A stretch of DNA of 7,415 nucleotides from an uncultured Collinsella sp. GTDB lineage: Bacteria > Actinomycetota > Coriobacteriia > Coriobacteriales > Coriobacteriaceae. The notes beneath the pieces were generated by a model. The model worked only from the letters and a program-made list of their open reading frames with translations, had not been told where the DNA came from and made no database searches. The translations under genes and the position numbers were made by a program. Location of the stretch: NCBI GenBank assembly GCA_902495945.1, contig CABUZD010000085.1:1-7415 (forward strand), written 5' to 3'. Positions 1 through 4,416 of the stretch are shown in pieces; positions within the stretch are counted from its first letter, which is position 1; each line of letters starts with the position of its first letter.

Positions 1-1
1 C

Positions 2-1099
2 CTCAACCTGTCGCAGGTCTTCACCGACATTTATCCCACGGCGCAGCTGCTCGATAGCCTGAGCGCCATCGCCACCGACCCCAAGCCGCTCTTCCACCAG
101 TACTCCATCACCTGGGGCTCCCAGGCCATGCGTGAGGCGCTTGCCGCCAAGCAGGAGCACTTTATGGGCATGCCGATCAACCCCAACGAGAATATCGTAG
201 TCACCTGCGGCTCCACCGAGGCCATGATGGCCGCCATGATGACGGTCACAAACCCCGGCGACAAGGTCGTCATTTTCTCGCCATTCTACGAGAACTACGG
301 CGCCGACACGATTCTTTCGGGTGCCGAGCCCATCTACGTGCCGCTCAACCCGCCCACCTTTGACTTTGACCGTGAGGTCCTGGAGGCGGCCTTCCGCGAC
401 AACGATCCCAAGGCCATCGTCCTGTGCAACCCTTACAACCCCTGCGGCAAGGTCTTCACGTGCGAGGAGCTCACCTTTATCGCCGACCTGTGCAAAAAGT
501 ACGATGCCTACTGCATTACCGACGAGGTATACGAGCACATCGTCTACGCGCCCCACGAGCACGTCTATATGGCCACGCTGCCTGGCATGTTCGAGCGCAC
601 CATCAGCTGCAGCTCGCTGTCTAAGACCTACTCCATCACCGGTTGGCGTCTGGGCTACACCATTGCCCCTGCCGAAATCACCGAGCGCATCAAAAAGGTC
701 CACGACTTCCTCACCGTGGGTGCCGCCGCTCCCCTGCAGGAAGCTGTCGTCACCGCCCTCAACTTCGACGACAGCTATTACGATGAGGTCCTCGACCTCT
801 ATACCGCCAAGCGCGACCTGTTCTGCCAAGGGCTCGATAGTATCGGACTTAAGCACAACGTACCGCAGGGCGCCTACTACGTGATGATGGATATCTCAGA
901 GTTTGGCTACGACAGCGACCTCGAGTTCTGCGAGGACCTGGCCTCAAAGGTGGGTGTGGGCGCCGTGCCCGGCTCGAGCTTCTTCCGCGAGCCCGTCAAC
1001 CATCTGATTCGTTTCCACTTTGCCAAGCGTGACGAGACGCTTAACGCGGCGCTGGAGAACCTCAAGCCGCTACGTGATAAAATCAAGCCGCGCGGGTAA
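2..1099 (+). CDS. Class I/II PLP-dependent aminotransferase (5'-truncated by window edge)
   Basis: The reading frame is open from base 2 to the TAA at 1097-1099 and gives 365 residues. Family members are usually about 390, so roughly 25-30 N-terminal residues lie outside the window. The fold type I aminotransferase signatures appear in order (fragment numbering): GSTEA at 70-74 for cofactor phosphate, SPFYENY at 93-99 with a PLP-stacking aromatic, NPYNPCGK at 143-150, D174 in TDEVYEHIVY (pairs with the pyridine nitrogen), the Schiff-base lysine K208 in SSLSKTYSITGWRLGY, and R337 in HLIRFHFAK, the expected substrate-carboxylate arginine. Such cytosolic enzymes move an amino group between an amino acid and a 2-oxo acid. 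The VGAAAPLQEA stretch after the lysine resembles kynurenine/methionine/aspartate-type aminotransferases, but substrate cannot be read from sequence. The first visible part, LNLSQVFTDIYPTA, departs from the usual LGQGxPDF-like motif. The gene ends in its own terminator, so it is probably the last gene of its transcript. Confidence 0.93.
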   Translation, partial: LNLSQVFTDIYPTAQLLDSLSAIATDPKPLFHQYSITWGSQAMREALAAKQEHFMGMPINPNENIVVTCGSTEAMMAAMMTVTNPGDKVVIFSPFYENYGADTILSGAEPIYVPLNPPTFDFDREVLEAAFRDNDPKAIVLCNPYNPCGKVFTCEELTFIADLCKKYDAYCITDEVYEHIVYAPHEHVYMATLPGMFERTISCSSLSKTYSITGWRLGYTIAPAEITERIKKVHDFLTVGAAAPLQEAVVTALNFDDSYYDEVLDLYTAKRDLFCQGLDSIGLKHNVPQGAYYVMMDISEFGYDSDLEFCEDLASKVGVGAVPGSSFFREPVNHLIRFHFAKRDETLNAALENLKPLRDKIKPRG

Positions 1100-1124
1100 G
1101 GACGGCCCGGCAACTAAAGCAACC

Positions 1125-1165
1125 AAAGAAGCCTCGCACCGCCCGCCGCGTTGCGAGGCTTCTTT
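1125..1165 (+). terminator. Intrinsic terminator after the aminotransferase gene
   Basis: A perfect 14-bp inverted repeat, AAAGAAGCCTCGCA (1125-1138) and TGCGAGGCTTCTTT (1152-1165), is separated by a 13-base loop. It starts 26 bases after the aminotransferase stop. The plus-strand transcript ends in the U-rich run UUCUUUCU, which fits Rho-independent termination. The A-rich left flank could let it act on the other strand too, but no gene reads into it from that side. Confidence 0.85.
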
Positions 1166-1174
1166 CTATAGCGC

Positions 1175-1202
1175 TTTCTTAAATGGCTTAGAGCTCTATA
1201 CT
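1175..1202 (+). promoter_or_regulatory. Candidate promoter of the ROK kinase gene
   Basis: After the terminator, a -10-like TATACT lies at 1197-1202. A poor -35-like TTTCTT at 1175-1180 is 16 bases upstream. Transcription would start near 1209, giving a leader of about 30 bases. The position between a terminator and a complete gene makes a promoter necessary somewhere here; the exact hexamers are inferred. Confidence 0.4.
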
Positions 1203-1240
1203 TTAGTCACGGAGCAACTCGTCCCAGAGAGAGGAATACT

Positions 1241-2131
1241 ATGGCAGAGCAGCAGCTTATCGGAGCGCTCGAGGCCGGCGGCACCAAGATGGTCTGCGCC
1301 ACGGGCTATCCGGACGGTACGGTCCTAGAGCGCGAGCAGATCGCGACCACGACCCCGCAGGAGACCGTTGAGGCCGTCAACGCATGGTTTGCCGACAAGG
1401 GCATCGCCGCGCTGGGCATCGGCGCATTTGGCCCCACCGCAGTCAACCCCGCTTCGCCCCAATACGGCAAGATCCTGGAGACGCCCAAAACGGCATGGCG
1501 CTACTTTGACCTGCTGGGCACTATCCAAAACGAGCTCAATATCCCCTGCGGCTACGATACCGACGTCAACGTCGCCTGCCTGGGCGAGGTCACGTTTGGT
1601 TGCGCCAAGGGCCTCACCGACGTGGTCTACCTGACCATCGGTACCGGCGTGGGCGCCGGCGTGCTCTCGGGCGGCCAGCTTGTGCACGGCATGATGCATC
1701 CCGAGGCCGGCCATATCCTGGTCACGCGCGACCCGCGCGACACCATCGGCGAGCATAGCGCCTGCCCCTTCCATGACAACTGCCTCGAGGGCCTCATCGC
1801 CGGCCCTGGCGTTAAAAAGCGCTGGGATGGCAAGAGCGCCGGAGACATGGCCGACGACCCGGAGGCCATGGACCTGCTCGCAGGCTATCTGGCACAGGCG
1901 CTCATGACCTACACGCTGTGCTACGCACCGCAGAAGATCATCATCGGCGGTGGCGTTGCCGATCACACCCCTATCGTGCCGCTCGCCCGCAAGAAGTGCG
2001 CCGAGATGCTCAACGGCTATATCGTCACGCCCGAGGTCAACAACATCGATAACTACATCGTCAACAACAGCCTCGAGGGCAAGCAGGGCATCATGGGTTG
2101 CCTGGCCCTGGGCGCACAGGCGCTTCAGTAG
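1241..2131 (+). CDS. ROK-family sugar kinase, fructokinase type
   Basis: A complete 296-residue protein, the normal size for ROK (repressor/ORF/kinase) sugar kinases that lack the DNA-binding domain. Visible motifs: EAGGTK at 11-16 (ATP phosphate loop), GAFGP at 61-65, TDVN at 107-110 with D108 as the catalytic base, GTGVGAG at 134-140, PEAGH at 154-158, and IIIGGG at 233-238. The zinc site of the family is complete: H158 with C175, H178 and C181 in CPFHDNC, followed by the conserved LEG. The Cys-Pro-x-His-x-x-Cys form matches the Bacillus fructokinase YdhR/GmuE branch better than the glucokinase form, so ATP-dependent phosphorylation of fructose (possibly mannose) is the likely reaction; this is inferred from the family. 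The ATG at 1241 is preceded by AGGA at 1232-1235, five bases away. The gene sits alone between two terminators, so it gives no transporter or hydrolase neighbour to narrow the substrate. Confidence 0.92.
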   Translation: MAEQQLIGALEAGGTKMVCATGYPDGTVLEREQIATTTPQETVEAVNAWFADKGIAALGIGAFGPTAVNPASPQYGKILETPKTAWRYFDLLGTIQNELNIPCGYDTDVNVACLGEVTFGCAKGLTDVVYLTIGTGVGAGVLSGGQLVHGMMHPEAGHILVTRDPRDTIGEHSACPFHDNCLEGLIAGPGVKKRWDGKSAGDMADDPEAMDLLAGYLAQALMTYTLCYAPQKIIIGGGVADHTPIVPLARKKCAEMLNGYIVTPEVNNIDNYIVNNSLEGKQGIMGCLALGAQALQ

Positions 2132-2214
2132 CAGACGCACCCACAGGACGTGGCGCGCCCGGCAAATCCGACCTACGGAACGACGCCACCACGCCTCATA
2201 TAAGCCCTCAAATA

Positions 2215-2260
2215 AAAAAGGCCGCCTAGGACCAAACAATACGTCCTAGGCGGCCTTTTT
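2215..2260. terminator. Bidirectional terminator shared by the ROK kinase and vanZ-like genes
   Basis: A perfect 18-bp inverted repeat, AAAAAGGCCGCCTAGGAC (2215-2232) with its complement at 2243-2260, encloses a 10-base loop. It gives a U5 tail in both directions, so it should end plus-strand transcription from the kinase (stop at 2131) and minus-strand transcription from the vanZ-like gene. The right arm overlaps the 3' end of the vanZ-like gene: the final Lys-Lys-Ala-Ala codons and the TAG stop (2246-2248) lie inside the stem. The stretch 2132-2214 between kinase and hairpin holds nothing I recognise. Confidence 0.9.
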
Positions 2261-2695
2261 GGCGCACATCAGCGACCGTAAGAGATATCGGAGCACAACG
2301 CCCGTTGCCGCTCCACAGCAGTCGATCATCACATCGGTGATCATGCCGGCGCGTCCCGGCACAAAGAGCTGAATCGTCTCGTCGATCGAGGGAATCAGTA
2401 GCAGGAACACCGCTGTGGGCAGCAGCACGTCAAAGGTGCACCGGCCCTCAAAATCAAAGGCGTGCGTTGCCAAGATGCCGAGCACCATATACTCGGTAAA
2501 ATGCGCGCACTTGCGAACAACAAAGTTGGTCACCCATTCATATGGAAGTCCCACGCCGTGCAGGAAACCGCGGATAGCTTCCATGACCGTTAGGCTCAGC
2601 GAGCCCGACCCCGAGCCGGGAACCAGCGAATTGCCCCAGATCAAGAGCGCCATCAGGCAGGTCACGACCGCCCATTTTCGATTGATCTTAACCAT
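2246..2695 (-). CDS. VanZ-family membrane protein
   Basis: A 149-residue protein with about four hydrophobic segments (near 8-22, 66-80, 88-104 and 121-139). It carries the VanZ-like signature: RKCAHFTEY at 61-69 (R61, K62, H65, E68), DETIQLFVPGR at 105-115, and D121/D125 with G128 in the last membrane segment. VanZ proteins are small integral membrane proteins; the founding member gives low-level teicoplanin resistance in enterococci. Most chromosomal homologues are uncharacterised and are suspected to act on cell-envelope precursors or surface polymers, so resistance should not be assumed here. The ATG at 2695 is preceded by GGAGG (2708-2712), 12 bases away and inside the end of the upstream gene. 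The gap to that gene's stop is only 7 bases, so the two are probably co-transcribed and perhaps translationally coupled. The 3' end lies inside the shared terminator stem. Confidence 0.88.
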   Translation of the reverse strand: MVKINRKWAVVTCLMALLIWGNSLVPGSGSGSLSLTVMEAIRGFLHGVGLPYEWVTNFVVRKCAHFTEYMVLGILATHAFDFEGRCTFDVLLPTAVFLLLIPSIDETIQLFVPGRAGMITDVMIDCCGAATGVVLRYLLRSLMCAKKAA

Positions 2696-2702
2696 GCAGA
2701 AG

Positions 2703-4103
2703 TTATGCCTCCGCGCGGAGCGGCGCGAAGCTGGCGGTACCGCCCTCGATAACGCTCAGGTAGGCACGGCCCGTACGCTTGGCTGTGGAGGACTGCAGGC
2801 GCTCGATCTCTTCCTCGAGGATCTGATTGACACGCTCGTGGCGACGGTTTTCCATAATGCCGGCGGCAATAGCCTCGGCCCGCTCGATGCTCTCGCGCGA
2901 GATACGGGCAGTATCCTCGGGGAACACAGCGCTGTGACGGCCGACATAGGCGGGGGCAGCAGGCTGAGGGGCAGCGACGGGAGCGGGGGCTGCAACAGGA
3001 GCGGGCTCGTCAATCTCATCCAGAATCGCGGTGGCGGCGGCCCACATGTCCTCGTGGCCCGAGTAATCGGCCATGGGGACATCAACCTCGAGCGAAGCGT
3101 CCGGAAGGTCGCCGGTGTCGATGCGATCTTGGGCATCAATCGATGCGGTGATGGCTGCTGGCTCATCGAGGTCATCGAGATCGATGCCTGCGGCACCGGA
3201 GATGATAGGCATGCTGGCGAGGTTTGCGTTGTACGGCGCAGCCTCAGCCGCCTGCTGCCGGGCAGGAGCGCCCCAAAGAGAGCTTTCGGCGGCACGGCGG
3301 GCGGCAACGGCCTCCTCGTCAGCGGTCATGGCTTCATCAACGTACGAATTGTCGGCAGAAGCGTTCGCGTCGCCCGAGGTAGCGTTGTAGGCGTTATTGG
3401 CTGCCGCGTTGGCAACGAGTGCCACGAAAGCCTCCGTGCAGCCCGCAGGGGCGGCCCGGGAGCCCGACACGGCGCGCGCCGCGGCGGCGATGTCGTCACG
3501 ATTGAAGGAGCCGGTCTGCCCGCCGTTGGTAAGCTCGTCGATGGCGACTTGATAGACGTCGCGCGAGTGTGCAGGGTCGCAGCTCACCGGCGAATCGTCG
3601 TCGAGCATACTGTCGATCATGGACCAAGCCTCGGCCTCGTCCATAGCATCTGCGGCTCGAGCGATGGTAGGGACACCATCATCGGCATGACGGCGCTGGA
3701 ACGCACCAGTCAGGCCGGAAAGGAATGCCGAGGTAGACTGCTCCGCCTGAGCCTGAGAAGCAGAAGCCGCAGCGTAAGGAGTCGCATCCTGCTGCTGAGC
3801 TGGAATCGAGGCGGTCTTGAACTCACTTTGATGTTGATTGAGATTGGCAGCACCGCCCATGGCATCGGGCTGGAACAGACGCTCTTCACGCTGCGCACGG
3901 TACTCGGAGATGCCCAGCGAGGCGGCATAGATACCCACGCCCGCCACCGCGCCCACGGCGAAGGGAACCGCACCCGCCACGACCGTCTCGTTCACCGACG
4001 AAAACGGCAGCGTCGCGGCATACATAACCACGGGAGCGGCAAGGCCGATCCCGCACGAAAGTCCGGCAAGGACTGCTCGTTGTGTTGCATCAGAAGAAGC
4101 CAT
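2703..4103 (-). CDS. Unrecognised Ala-rich protein with two N-terminal membrane segments
   Basis: A 466-residue protein that I cannot assign to a family. I chose the ATG at 4103 because GGGGAG (4109-4114) lies five bases upstream; a TTG at 4130 would add nine residues but has weaker support. Two hydrophobic segments, about 9-33 and 40-64, form a probable membrane hairpin, followed by the charged SEYRAQREERLF. Residues ~80-360 are Ala-rich and acidic (for example DEAEAWSMIDSMLDDD at 155-170 and the Asp-rich run near 308-314) with little predicted structure. Residues ~366-385 form a Pro-Ala linker (PAPVAAPAPVAAPQPAAP). The end (386-466) looks ordered: YVGRHSAVFPEDTARIS, an amphipathic charged helix at about 401-438, then RTGRAYLSVIEGG. 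No enzyme motif is visible. It leads a two-gene unit with the vanZ-like gene 7 bases downstream, which suggests an envelope-related role by context only. Confidence 0.8.
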   Translation of the reverse strand: MASSDATQRAVLAGLSCGIGLAAPVVMYAATLPFSSVNETVVAGAVPFAVGAVAGVGIYAASLGISEYRAQREERLFQPDAMGGAANLNQHQSEFKTASIPAQQQDATPYAAASASQAQAEQSTSAFLSGLTGAFQRRHADDGVPTIARAADAMDEAEAWSMIDSMLDDDSPVSCDPAHSRDVYQVAIDELTNGGQTGSFNRDDIAAAARAVSGSRAAPAGCTEAFVALVANAAANNAYNATSGDANASADNSYVDEAMTADEEAVAARRAAESSLWGAPARQQAAEAAPYNANLASMPIISGAAGIDLDDLDEPAAITASIDAQDRIDTGDLPDASLEVDVPMADYSGHEDMWAAATAILDEIDEPAPVAAPAPVAAPQPAAPAYVGRHSAVFPEDTARISRESIERAEAIAAGIMENRRHERVNQILEEEIERLQSSTAKRTGRAYLSVIEGGTASFAPLRAEA

Positions 4104-4239
4104 GAGCTCTCCCCATCTTCCAGCACCCAAATCGCATCATTCAGTTGGCTGCGCGAGAGAAGATGAAGCAGGGCTATGCCCCAAAGCAACGGTATATGGT
4201 TCGTTTCATCTGCGTTTTCCGTCGCGAAGCTTAAAAGCT

Positions 4240-4268
4240 ATTATGCGAAACCGCCCTGTCGATTGCAA
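4240..4268 (-). promoter_or_regulatory. Promoter of the membrane protein / vanZ-like unit
   Basis: On the minus strand, TTGCAA (4268-4263) is followed after 17 bases by CATAAT (4245-4240), close to the sigma-70 consensus in both hexamers and at ideal spacing. Transcription would begin near 4233, about 130 bases upstream of the ATG at 4103. It lies between the rho terminator and the first gene of the unit. Two short inverted repeats flank it: AGCTT-AA-AAGCT at 4228-4239 (at the expected start site) and CGAC-GAT-GTCG at 4270-4280 (just upstream of the -35). Confidence 0.6.
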
Positions 4269-4348
4269 GCGACGATGTCGGATTGAAACGGGAAACCTGC
4301 TGCTTGCCAGTCTTATGGTCAAAAATAAGCGCGGAGCGGCGATATGGA

Positions 4349-4379
4349 AAAGGGCCGAGGCTCAAAGCCCCGACCCTTT
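4349..4379 (-). terminator. Intrinsic terminator of rho
   Basis: Two 14-base arms, 4349-4362 and 4366-4379, surround a 3-base loop. In the minus-strand RNA all 14 positions pair, two of them as G-U wobbles, and the stem is followed by UUUU. Read on the plus strand the same two positions become A-C mismatches, so the hairpin is built for the minus strand, that is for rho, whose stop codon is 37 bases upstream. Confidence 0.82.
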
Positions 4380-4416
4380 ATTGCATTGATGACTATCGCC
4401 GCGTGTGGATGACAAC

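Larger units (their letters stand above)
4104..4416. other. Intergenic region between rho and the membrane-protein unit
   Basis: These 313 bases hold no convincing gene. From right to left in the sense of minus-strand transcription they contain the 3' untranslated end of rho, its intrinsic terminator (4349-4379), the promoter at 4240-4268, a leader of about 130 bases and the ribosome binding site at 4109-4114. I see no riboswitch or RNA gene in the leader. Small open frames crossing it lack start signals and protein-like composition. Confidence 0.7.

Noticed and set aside
1325..2239. A 304-codon minus-strand frame opposite the ROK kinase
   Set aside because: The plus-strand frame has all ROK motifs and a good ribosome binding site. 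The antisense product is Val/Ala/Asp-rich with no family features.
2246..2695. The vanZ-like gene as evidence of a glycopeptide resistance cluster
   Set aside because: No vanR, vanS, vanH, vanX or D-Ala-D-Lac ligase gene is nearby. VanZ-family proteins are common chromosomal genes, so resistance cannot be claimed.
4104..4130. Earlier TTG start for the 466-residue membrane protein, adding nine residues
   Set aside because: The ATG at 4103 has GGGGAG five bases upstream. The TTG has no comparable signal and would place that purine run inside the coding sequence.
2415..4166. A 583-codon open frame on the plus strand across the vanZ-like and 466-residue protein genes
   Set aside because: It spans two minus-strand genes and their junction. 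The product is repetitive Arg/Gly/Val-rich sequence without domains, while the minus-strand frames have ribosome binding sites, membrane segments and the VanZ motifs.
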